From NCBI GenBank assembly GCA_030429345.1, contig JAUIFJ010000019.1, positions 1-64,000 on the forward strand: a DNA stretch of 64,000 nt, given 5' to 3'. How positions within the stretch are numbered: the stretch's first letter is position 1; every line of letters starts with the position of its first letter. Below the pieces are notes generated by a model, which saw only the letters and a list, made by a program, of their open reading frames with translations, ran no database searches and had not been told where the DNA came from. Both the position numbers and the translations under genes were made by a program. Shown here piece by piece: positions 54,825 through 61,889 of the stretch. The stretch is from a bacterium (GTDB lineage Bacteria > CAIWAD01).

Positions 54825-55433
54825 ATGAACACCCTGAACACCCTGGCCCTGGCCCTGGCCCTGTTGCTGCTGACGGGCCTGACGGAGAAAGCAATGACGA
54901 AAAACCTGGAATCGGCAACCTTCGGCGCCGGCTGTTTCTGGTGCGTGGAGGCGGTCTTCAGCGAGCTGAAGGGCGTGCACTCGGTGGTCTCCGGCTACAG
55001 CGGCGGCCACGATCCGGACCCCGACTACCGCGAAGTCTGCAGCGGGGAAAGCGGACACGCCGAAGTCTGCCAGATCACCTATGATCCCGGAGTGATCACC
55101 TTCGGCGAACTACTGGAAGTCTTCTGGCAGACACACGACCCGACGACCCTGAACCGCCAGGGCGCCGACCGCGGCACACAGTACCGTTCCGTGATCTTCT
55201 ATCATGACGCGGAGCAGCAGCGCCAGGCGACGGAGTACAAAAAGCGCCTCGACGCCTCCGGCGCCTTCAACGACCCGATCGTCACCGAGATCAGCCCGTA
55301 TACGGACTTCTACAAGGCCGAGCCCTACCACCAGGACTACTACGCCAACAACAGCCAGCAGGGCTACTGCCAGTTCGTGATCGTGCCCAAGCTCGAGAAG
55401 TTCCGCAAGGTCTTTGCGGAGAAGCTCAAGTAG
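54825..55433 (+). CDS. msrA: Exported peptide methionine (S)-S-oxide reductase MsrA
   Basis: Repairs oxidised methionine. 202 residues. The start at 54825 has a GGAGGA ribosome site; a longer frame to 54786 lacks one. The first 23 residues form a signal peptide (LNTLALALALLLLTGLTEKA), so the enzyme is probably periplasmic. The catalytic motif FGAGCFWCVEAVF has Cys37. Conserved blocks GYSGGHDPDPDYREVCSG and FWQTHDPTTLNRQGADRGTQ are intact, and a resolving cysteine lies near the C-terminus (QQGYCQF). An export role fits protection of the many secreted proteins encoded around it (inference). Confidence 0.94.
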   Translation: MNTLNTLALALALLLLTGLTEKAMTKNLESATFGAGCFWCVEAVFSELKGVHSVVSGYSGGHDPDPDYREVCSGESGHAEVCQITYDPGVITFGELLEVFWQTHDPTTLNRQGADRGTQYRSVIFYHDAEQQRQATEYKKRLDASGAFNDPIVTEISPYTDFYKAEPYHQDYYANNSQQGYCQFVIVPKLEKFRKVFAEKLK

Positions 55434-55606
55434 GAGCTCACACGGAGGGCACGGAGGGGACAGAGAACACGGAGTTTTTAAGAACTCACGCGGAGACGCG
55501 GAGGCGTAGAAGGATTCCTCTTCGCGCCTCTGCGTCTCTGCGTGAGAACTCTTCTTTGAAACTCTCTGTGTTCTCCGTCTTCTCCGTGCCTCCGTGCGAG
55601 CTCTTC
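55434..55606. repeat. Composite dispersed inverted-repeat element after msrA
   Basis: Two nested elements. The outer arms are GAGCTCACACGGAGGGCACG and GTGCCTCCGTGCGAGCTCTT; the inner element (55484-55556) runs GAACTCACGCGGAGACGCGG to CTGCGTCTCTGCGTGAGAAC. The element begins on the base right after the msrA stop codon. It is the clearest sign that two repeat families insert into one another. Confidence 0.85.
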
Positions 55607-55703
55607 CGTCTTGCCAGTTTCAAGGGCTTTGGCTATTCTTGGTTTCCCGCCAGCAGTTGGTTGACTCCCTCTCCCCTTGTCTTTGCCTCTGGAGAGGTGC
55701 GCC

Positions 55704-57788
55704 ATGTCTTTTCGAGTCCTGTTTCTATGCCTGATCCTGGCCGTTCGTTTGTCCCCGGCACAGAATCCGATCTCTCTGGCAGAGACCTTCTCGAACCGGG
55801 CCCTTTGCTCCTGTGATACGGGGATCGCCGTCGCCTTGGGCAGCCAGCTGCTGATCCTTGATCCGGTCGATACGGATGAGCTCCGGGTGCTGGGCCGGTT
55901 GCGCCTGGATGCCCAGGTGGAAAGCCTGGTTGGCAGGGGTAACACTGTATACGCGGGTTTGCGCAATGGCACTCTCTGCGTCATCGACGCGGAGGATCCG
56001 GCGGATCCACAGGTCGCCTTTTGTCAGACAACGGCCGCAACACCGCTCTCCATGCATGCCGCGGGAGACCTGCTGGCGCTCGCCGAAGGGGAAGGTGGCC
56101 TCGAATTCTACGATGTCTCCCAGGCCCTTTCCCCCTTGCTGCTGGCCCAGGTGCTTACGCCGAGTCCGGCCTACTCCGTCGCGTTGAGTGACACCCTGGC
56201 GATCGGCGGACTGGACGACGATGTGATCCTCTATGATCTGCGTTCACCTGCCTCTCCGCTTGCGCTTTCCGGGCATGCCCTTCCCTCTCCGGCACTTGCC
56301 CAAGTACTGGATGGAACTCGCGCCCTGCTGGCCTGCGGAAGCCAGGGGCTGCGGATCCTTGATTTCGCCGATCCGTTGGCACCGAGCCTGGGTCCGCCGA
56401 CCACCTACGGCCCTTATGTGCACACAGTCGCCTTGCGGGACAGCCTGCTGCTCGTCGCCGGCATCGACTACGTGGACCTGCATCGCCTGGATCCCCTGCT
56501 GAGGCGCCTGGATCACTGGCCCAGCCTCTGGGGAACTCATGGCGGCGTGCTGACGGAAGAAGCCTGCTGGCTGGCCCAGGGCGAGAACGGCCTGCAGGTG
56601 CTGGCCTTGAGTGACACGGACACACTCAGCGCCGCCGCTCAGCTGGCCCTTCCGGACTGGGCCGGATCGCTGGCGAGGCAAGAGGATCGCCTGGCGATTC
56701 TCGATCCACTGATCGGCTTGTACTCAATGGACCTGCAGGATCCCGGCTTTCCGCTTCCCACTGCGCCCTATCTGCATCCAGGCACGATTCGCGCCTTCTG
56801 CCTGAATGAGCAGGGCGCCTGCCTGGCCCGCGCCGAGGGGCTGGAATGGATCAACTTCGACCCGCAGCTGCCGCCGACACAGGAAGAGAGCTGGGCAATC
56901 CCCTGCGAGGTTCGGCATCTCCACGCCGCAGGGGAGTTCACCCTGGCGGCCTGCACGGACGGATTGCTGAAGGTGATCCGCAGGGACCCGGAACCCGCCG
57001 TCGTCGACCAGCTTCCGACGCCGCAGAATGCCAGCGCGCTGGGCGCACTGGGCGAGCACACTTTTCTGGCGGATCACAGCGGAGGCCTACGACTCCTGTC
57101 CGTAGACGATAGCGGCGGTATCCAGGTCCTGGGCGAGTACACGGAACCGGGAGGCATCCAGGCGGCCACCGCCGCCGGGAGCCTGCTCGGACTCGCCGGT
57201 GGAGCTCCGGCAAGACTCCTGCTCCTTGAGTGGATGGGGTCGTTCTTCGTGGATAGAGGCGAGGTCGCCCTGGAGGACTCGGTCCTCTCCCTGGGGCTCG
57301 GAGAAGAAACACTCTGGGTTCTGTCGCACGATGGCGTGCTCAGCGTATACGACATCCAGGCACCCGGCCTGATCACATTCCTTGCCTCGACGCTGGTCGA
57401 TCCGCAAAGCGAGTCGATCCTGGCCGTCGACGACCGGATCTACATAGGCGAGGCCCAGCGCGGGCTGCGGGCCTATGTATACAACCCGGAAACAGGAATC
57501 CGACGCGAGAAGGCCTTCCGTCCACAAGGCATGGAACTCCTTCCGCCCTGGCCGAACCCCTTCAATGGCCGTTTGAACTACAACATCCAGCTCCAGGCCG
57601 CGGGGCCGGTCCGCCTGCGCCTCTTCGACCTGCGCGGCGCGAGAGTGCTTGAGCGAAAGCTGGGGCGATTGGTTCCAGGGAGCCACACGGGAACCCTGGA
57701 GCTGCAGGGGCAGAGCGGTGGTCTCTACTTCCTGCAGCTGGAAACAGCCGCGGGCTTCAGCACACGAAAGGTGAGCTACATCCCTTGA
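55704..57788 (+). CDS. Secreted LVIVD-type beta-propeller protein with sorting domain
   Basis: 694 residues from ATG 55704 (GGAGAGG ribosome site; frame open 9 codons further). Signal peptide about 1-19. The body repeats a short pattern: a hydrophobic strand, D-x-S/P linker, then a strand of the type LEFYDVSQ, VILYDLRSPASP, LRILDFADPLAPS, VDLHRLDP and LQVLALSD, as in LVIVD propellers. The end is a sorting domain with a shortened N-loop (WPNPFNGRLNYNIQLQ ... GGLYFLQL) and a slightly different terminus, RKVSYIP. The gene is flanked on both sides by dispersed repeats. Confidence 0.82.
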   Translation: MSFRVLFLCLILAVRLSPAQNPISLAETFSNRALCSCDTGIAVALGSQLLILDPVDTDELRVLGRLRLDAQVESLVGRGNTVYAGLRNGTLCVIDAEDPADPQVAFCQTTAATPLSMHAAGDLLALAEGEGGLEFYDVSQALSPLLLAQVLTPSPAYSVALSDTLAIGGLDDDVILYDLRSPASPLALSGHALPSPALAQVLDGTRALLACGSQGLRILDFADPLAPSLGPPTTYGPYVHTVALRDSLLLVAGIDYVDLHRLDPLLRRLDHWPSLWGTHGGVLTEEACWLAQGENGLQVLALSDTDTLSAAAQLALPDWAGSLARQEDRLAILDPLIGLYSMDLQDPGFPLPTAPYLHPGTIRAFCLNEQGACLARAEGLEWINFDPQLPPTQEESWAIPCEVRHLHAAGEFTLAACTDGLLKVIRRDPEPAVVDQLPTPQNASALGALGEHTFLADHSGGLRLLSVDDSGGIQVLGEYTEPGGIQAATAAGSLLGLAGGAPARLLLLEWMGSFFVDRGEVALEDSVLSLGLGEETLWVLSHDGVLSVYDIQAPGLITFLASTLVDPQSESILAVDDRIYIGEAQRGLRAYVYNPETGIRREKAFRPQGMELLPPWPNPFNGRLNYNIQLQAAGPVRLRLFDLRGARVLERKLGRLVPGSHTGTLELQGQSGGLYFLQLETAAGFSTRKVSYIP

Positions 57789-57810
57789 TGGAAGGGCTGG
57801 ATTCAGAAGA

Positions 57811-57943
57811 AGAACTCACGCAGAGACGCAGAGGCGCTGGAAGAAGATTTTCTCTCCGCGCCTCCGCGTCTCTGCGTGAGAACTCTTCTCTATTGAATCT
57901 CCGTGTTCTCTGTATCCTCCGCGCCCTCCGTGCGAGCTCTTCT
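57811..57943. repeat. Dispersed inverted repeats after the propeller gene
   Basis: The first part (57811-57892) has arms AGAACTCACGCAGAGACGCA and CGCGTCTCTGCGTGAGAACT. The second is a right arm CTCCGCGCCCTCCGTGCGAG ending GCTCTTCT. Both match copies at 55434 and the window end. The remaining 68 bases before the LytTR stop hold nothing recognisable. Confidence 0.82.
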
Positions 57944-58011
57944 AAAGAATAACCCACCGACAAAAACCGGCCTTGTGTTCTTTCTGACGGGCGCGCTGAG
58001 CACAAGGAAAG

Positions 58012-58824
58012 TCACTCTCCTTCCCTGAGCCCTTTCGGTCCAGGGCCGGCGAGATCCTTGAGACGGTCCCGGTAGCGGCGGCTGGCAAGGACCTCGCGGC
58101 CGCCGCGCAGGCGCAGGAGCATGTCCCCGCGCCCGAGACTCTCGGCGGATTCGATGGCGTCCAGGCGGACCAGGGCCGAGCGGTGCACCCGGCGGAACTC
58201 GGCCGGATTGAGCCGTTCCTCGAGACCGCCCAGGCTGCTCCGCAGCAGGTGCTGCTCCTTCTCCGTATACAGGCGGACATAATTCCCGTCGGCCTGTGCC
58301 AGCAGCAGCCGCTCGCAGTCGATGAAACGGATCCTGCCGCGCCCGGGCAGGGCGATGCGCTGGATCCAGTCCAGTCCGCTTTCGTGTTCCAGCACCCGGA
58401 TCATCCCCAGGACCTCCTGCAGGCCTGCCCCCTCCGCCGTCGCTCCCCGCGCCAGGCGGACCCGGGCCAGGGCCTGCAGCAGGCGCCGGCGGGTGTAGGG
58501 TTTGAGCAGGTAGTCGGTGGCGCAGAGATCGAAGGCCCGGACGGCGTGGCGATCGTGAGCCGTCACGAAGACCACCTGGGGCGCCTTCCCGCCAGCGCGG
58601 GCCAGTTGCTCCGCCAGTTCGATTCCGCTGGCGCCCGGCATGCGGATGTCCAGGAAGACCAGCTCCGGCGAATGCTGGCGCAGGGCCGCTTCGGCCTCCT
58701 CCGCCGAGCCGCACTCGCCGCAGAGGTCCAGGTCGGCCTCGAGGCGCAGCCAGTTGGAGAGCTTGCGGCGCGCCAGGGGCTCGTCGTCGACGATCAGGCA
58801 GCGCATGCGCCCGTCCGGACTCAT
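58012..58824 (-). CDS. LytTR-family response regulator
   Basis: 270 residues. The receiver domain (about 7-125) has the acidic pair VDDEP, the phospho-acceptor in VFLDIRMPG and the lysine in DYLLKPY. The LytTR DNA-binding domain (about 165-260) has ERLLLAQADGNYVRLYT and RVHRSALVRLDAIES. Start ATG 58824 overlaps the sensor-kinase stop (ATGA). Such regulators bind paired direct repeats upstream of targets; the coupled beta-helix gene upstream is a natural candidate. An AlgR/LytR-like role is inferred. Confidence 0.93.
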   Translation of the reverse strand: MSPDGRMRCLIVDDEPLARRKLSNWLRLEADLDLCGECGSAEEAEAALRQHSPELVFLDIRMPGASGIELAEQLARAGGKAPQVVFVTAHDRHAVRAFDLCATDYLLKPYTRRRLLQALARVRLARGATAEGAGLQEVLGMIRVLEHESGLDWIQRIALPGRGRIRFIDCERLLLAQADGNYVRLYTEKEQHLLRSSLGGLEERLNPAEFRRVHRSALVRLDAIESAESLGRGDMLLRLRGGREVLASRRYRDRLKDLAGPGPKGLREGE

Positions 58825-59957
58825 GCCTCTTTCGCGGCGGTCCCGAGAACCATCTCCGCCAGCCATTCCTCGCCCTCCTTTTCGCTGCGCAGGGAAGCGC
58901 GCGGACCGTACTCCAGTTCCAGCCGCTGGCGCACGTTGGCCAGGCCCGTCCCGCGGCCGGCCGGCGTCGCGCGCCCTTCTTCCGGCAGGCTGTTGCGGAT
59001 GCCGATGCGCAGGCCCGCGGAATCCGCCGTGACACAGAGCGCGATCCGCCCGGCGCCGCTCCGCTCGCTGATGCCGTGCACGAAGGCATTCTCCACCAGC
59101 GGCTGCAGGATCAGCCAGGGGACCTCCTCGTCCAGGCCTTCCGGATCCACCGCCCAGTCGACGCGCAGGCGGTCGGCAAAACGGACTTCCTCGATCTCCA
59201 GATAGGCGCGCGTATACTCCAGTTCGCGGCGCAGGGGAACGCGCGGCCGCTCCGCGTCCTCCAGCGCGAGCCTCAGGAAGCCCGCCAGGCGCTCGAGCAT
59301 CTCGTCGGCGGCCACCGGATCCTCCTGCAGGAGGGCCGAGATCGAGTTCAGCGTGTTGAAGAGGAAATGGGGCTGCAGCTGCATGCGCAGTCCCTGCAGG
59401 CGCGCCTCGTCGAGGCGGTGCTGCAGCTCCGCCTCCCGCTGCTGCTGCGCCAGCACGCGGTGGAACATGCGCCGCGAAGTGATCGCTCCCAGGACGAGCA
59501 GATAGACCAGCAGGCCGCGGAAGAGACCGACTCCCTGCAGGTAGAACAACTCCAGGCTTTCGCGGGCCGGCTGCCAGAAGGCGCGCGGGTCCTCGACGAT
59601 CCACCAGCGTTTCAACTGGATCACGAAGGTCAGAAGCAGCAGGGTCAGCGCGTAGACCGCCAGGGGCAGGAGCAGGGCCGCGAGGGCATGCAGCACGACC
59701 CGTCCGACACGACCTGTGGACGCAGCCTCCAGGCGCGGCAGCAGCAGCTCGAGCGCGCGATAGCCGCAGGCCCAGCCGATCCAGTAGAGTTCCACGTTCA
59801 TCAGCTCGCCCAGGAAGGCCATGTCCCAGCCGCGCAGGCGGGAAACGGCCTCCCAGTAGAGCGGCGGCACCAGTCCCAGGAGCAGGGCCACGCCCAGCAC
59901 CTTGTGGAAGGGGGTCAGGGGAACCGCCGTATACCCGGCGGCGTTGCCGTGTGACAT
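58821..59957 (-). CDS. LytS/YehU-type membrane sensor histidine kinase
   Basis: 378 residues. About four membrane segments between 15 and 175, then a short coiled coil (about 172-195) and the His_kinase domain with the phospho-acceptor motif MQLQPHFLFNTLNSIS. The HATPase domain follows (ILQPLVENAFVHGIS and RGTGLANVRQRLELEYG). No periplasmic or cytoplasmic ligand domain is evident, so the membrane part is the likely sensor. Only 6 bases separate its ATG from the stop of the beta-helix gene, so the three genes form one unit. Confidence 0.93.
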   Translation of the reverse strand: MSHGNAAGYTAVPLTPFHKVLGVALLLGLVPPLYWEAVSRLRGWDMAFLGELMNVELYWIGWACGYRALELLLPRLEAASTGRVGRVVLHALAALLLPLAVYALTLLLLTFVIQLKRWWIVEDPRAFWQPARESLELFYLQGVGLFRGLLVYLLVLGAITSRRMFHRVLAQQQREAELQHRLDEARLQGLRMQLQPHFLFNTLNSISALLQEDPVAADEMLERLAGFLRLALEDAERPRVPLRRELEYTRAYLEIEEVRFADRLRVDWAVDPEGLDEEVPWLILQPLVENAFVHGISERSGAGRIALCVTADSAGLRIGIRNSLPEEGRATPAGRGTGLANVRQRLELEYGPRASLRSEKEGEEWLAEMVLGTAAKEA

Positions 59958-59963
59958 GGCGCT

Positions 59964-61691
59964 CTACTTCAGCAGGAGGACCTTTCGGCGCGCCACCTGC
60001 GCGCCGCTCGCGAGCTCAAGGTAGTAGATGCCGGAGGACAGGCCCAGCCCCTCCAGCTGTCGACGGTGCCCTCCGGCGGGCAGGCCGCCCTCGAAGAGGC
60101 GCAGCACGCGGCGTCCGCGAATGTCGTACAGGTCCAGGCGGACCTTCCCGGGGCGCGCCAGGGAGAAATGCACGCCGGCGGAGGAATTGAAGGGATTGGG
60201 ACGCACCGGCTCCAGGCGGAAACCGTCGGGCCTGGCTGCGGCGGACAGCGAAACGAGGGCGTTGCCTGTCACACGGAAGGACAAGGGCCCCTCTCCGGGG
60301 GGAGTGGTATGGAGCACGACCTCGGCATCCAGCGGGCCTTCCTCCGCGGGTCGCCAGACCAGGTCCAGTTCGCGCCTCTCGAAGGGAGCGACCGGAAAGG
60401 GGAATTCAGCGCGCACCTCCAGCCCTTCACCGCTGCCGTAGAAGACCTCCACCGAGTCGACGCTCTGTGTGACACTTCCCAGGCTCGACAGGGGCTGGGC
60501 GGCCTGTGTCGAGTCCCCCGCCGCGAGGGTCCCCAGCTGCAGATCCTCCCCAAGGCCGGAGAAGCCGCTCAGCGCGAAGGCGGGCAGAAGGGCCGCTCCC
60601 GGACCGCCGTATACTCCGGCGTCGCAGGCCAGGCTGCCGAGAGCGGGTGGAAGCGGCTCTCCGGGCAGGTCCGGATGCTCCGCGTCCTCGCAGGCGGAAT
60701 CCGCGCCCAGATCGACGGCTGGCGAGGCGGGCAGGCTCAGCAGCCGGCCGCCGTCCTGGAAGAGCGGGGCCGCGTCCGTGTTCGGCCCGGACCAGCCGCC
60801 TTCGACCAGGTTGTACTCCCCCGTGATCCCGCTGCCGGGCCCGATGGCGCGCAGGGCGTGCAGCGAGGGGCTGCGTCCCGTGTTGGCCCAGACGATGTTG
60901 TGTCGCAGTAGCGCGCGGCAGTTCCAGGCAAGGACCGCGGCCCCGCTGCCGGACGGCGTCGAGCCCTGTCCCAGGCTGCGGTTGCCGATGAAGAGGTTGT
61001 GCTCGATGAGGCTCTCCTCCCCGTCGCCCCAGAGCAGCATCGCCCCGCCGCCGCCGTAGGCGTCGCTTTCGTTGTCCACGAAGATGTTGTGGCGGAAGAT
61101 TCCTGCGCAGCCGTTGGTGACGATGCCGCCGCCGTAGTGCCCGCGGTTGCCGATCACCAGGTTGTGTTCGACGAGCGGCGCCCCGTCGCTGAACTGCATC
61201 GCCCCGCCGCCGTTGCAGAAGGTGGACCAGGCATCGCTCTGGATCACATTGTCACGGAAGATGTTCCAGCGCACGGTGGGCTCGCCGGCACGGGCGTATA
61301 CGCCTCCGCCCTCGCGGCAGTTGGCGGTCATCCTCGTCCCCGCGCCTCCGGTGACGGTGAAGCCGACCAGCTCGGCCCCGTTGTCCTCGCCGGAAAGGAA
61401 ACTGACCGTCGACTGGCTGTCCGGATCCGCCGCCTGGCTGCCGTCGAGCACCGTGTTCTCCAGATGCTCCAGGTCGCCGTCGAGCACGAAATGGCTTGCC
61501 AGCACCACGGCCTCGCCGCGAAAGCGCAGGGTTTCGTAGTAGTGCCCCGGGGCCACCAGCACCGTGTCTCCCGCCTGCGCCTGGTCGAGGGCGGCCTGCA
61601 CGGTCGGCTCTTCGGCAGGCACCTGCCATTGCAGGGCGGAAGCCGGAAGGGCGGCGCCGAGGAGGATCAGAAGGGTCGAAGTGAGTGTCAT
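59964..61691 (-). CDS. Secreted right-handed beta-helix protein with sorting domain
   Basis: 575 residues. Signal peptide about 1-19 (LLGAALPASA). Entry motif VPAEEPTVQAALDQAQAGDTVLVAPGHYYETL matches that of the 50445 protein. The helix region (about 80-290) has regular rungs of the form VEHNLVIGNRGHYGGGIV, FRHNIFVDNESDAYGGGGAM and IEHNLFIGNRS, followed by an Ig-like domain (about 370-480) and the sorting domain (RPNPFNSSAGVHF ... SSGIYYLEL). Unlike the 50445 gene it is GC-rich throughout. First gene of the unit that includes LytS and LytTR; possibly controlled by them. Confidence 0.85.
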   Translation of the reverse strand: MTLTSTLLILLGAALPASALQWQVPAEEPTVQAALDQAQAGDTVLVAPGHYYETLRFRGEAVVLASHFVLDGDLEHLENTVLDGSQAADPDSQSTVSFLSGEDNGAELVGFTVTGGAGTRMTANCREGGGVYARAGEPTVRWNIFRDNVIQSDAWSTFCNGGGAMQFSDGAPLVEHNLVIGNRGHYGGGIVTNGCAGIFRHNIFVDNESDAYGGGGAMLLWGDGEESLIEHNLFIGNRSLGQGSTPSGSGAAVLAWNCRALLRHNIVWANTGRSPSLHALRAIGPGSGITGEYNLVEGGWSGPNTDAAPLFQDGGRLLSLPASPAVDLGADSACEDAEHPDLPGEPLPPALGSLACDAGVYGGPGAALLPAFALSGFSGLGEDLQLGTLAAGDSTQAAQPLSSLGSVTQSVDSVEVFYGSGEGLEVRAEFPFPVAPFERRELDLVWRPAEEGPLDAEVVLHTTPPGEGPLSFRVTGNALVSLSAAARPDGFRLEPVRPNPFNSSAGVHFSLARPGKVRLDLYDIRGRRVLRLFEGGLPAGGHRRQLEGLGLSSGIYYLELASGAQVARRKVLLLK

Positions 61692-61710
61692 GCGTACTCC
61701 GGATTGCGGG

Positions 61711-61728
61711 ACCGGGCACTCGCCCGGT
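61711..61728. promoter_or_regulatory. Hairpin upstream of the beta-helix gene
   Basis: Perfect 7-bp arms ACCGGGC / GCCCGGT with a 4-base loop, 20 bases before the minus-strand start at 61691. It may be a 5'-UTR structure; a second hairpin sits similarly before the divergent gene. Confidence 0.4.
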
Positions 61729-61843
61729 GCCGGAGACTAGGAAGGGCGCGGCAGGGACCGCCAGTTTTTTGGTGCGAACGGGATCCGGGACGGGACGAAT
61801 GCGGACTCCGTCAAGCCTGCGCCCGATTCCCGATTGCCGAATG

Positions 61844-61870
61844 CCGCGGGCAATCCTAGCTTGCCCGCGG
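61844..61870. promoter_or_regulatory. 10-bp-stem hairpin upstream of the lipoprotein gene
   Basis: Arms CCGCGGGCAA and TTGCCCGCGG around TCCTAGC, ending 19 bases before the plus-strand ATG at 61890 and just ahead of its AGGA ribosome site. Position and stability suggest a translational control element or a terminator of an upstream transcript. Confidence 0.45.
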
Positions 61871-61889
61871 GTTCCAGTCAGGATCATTC

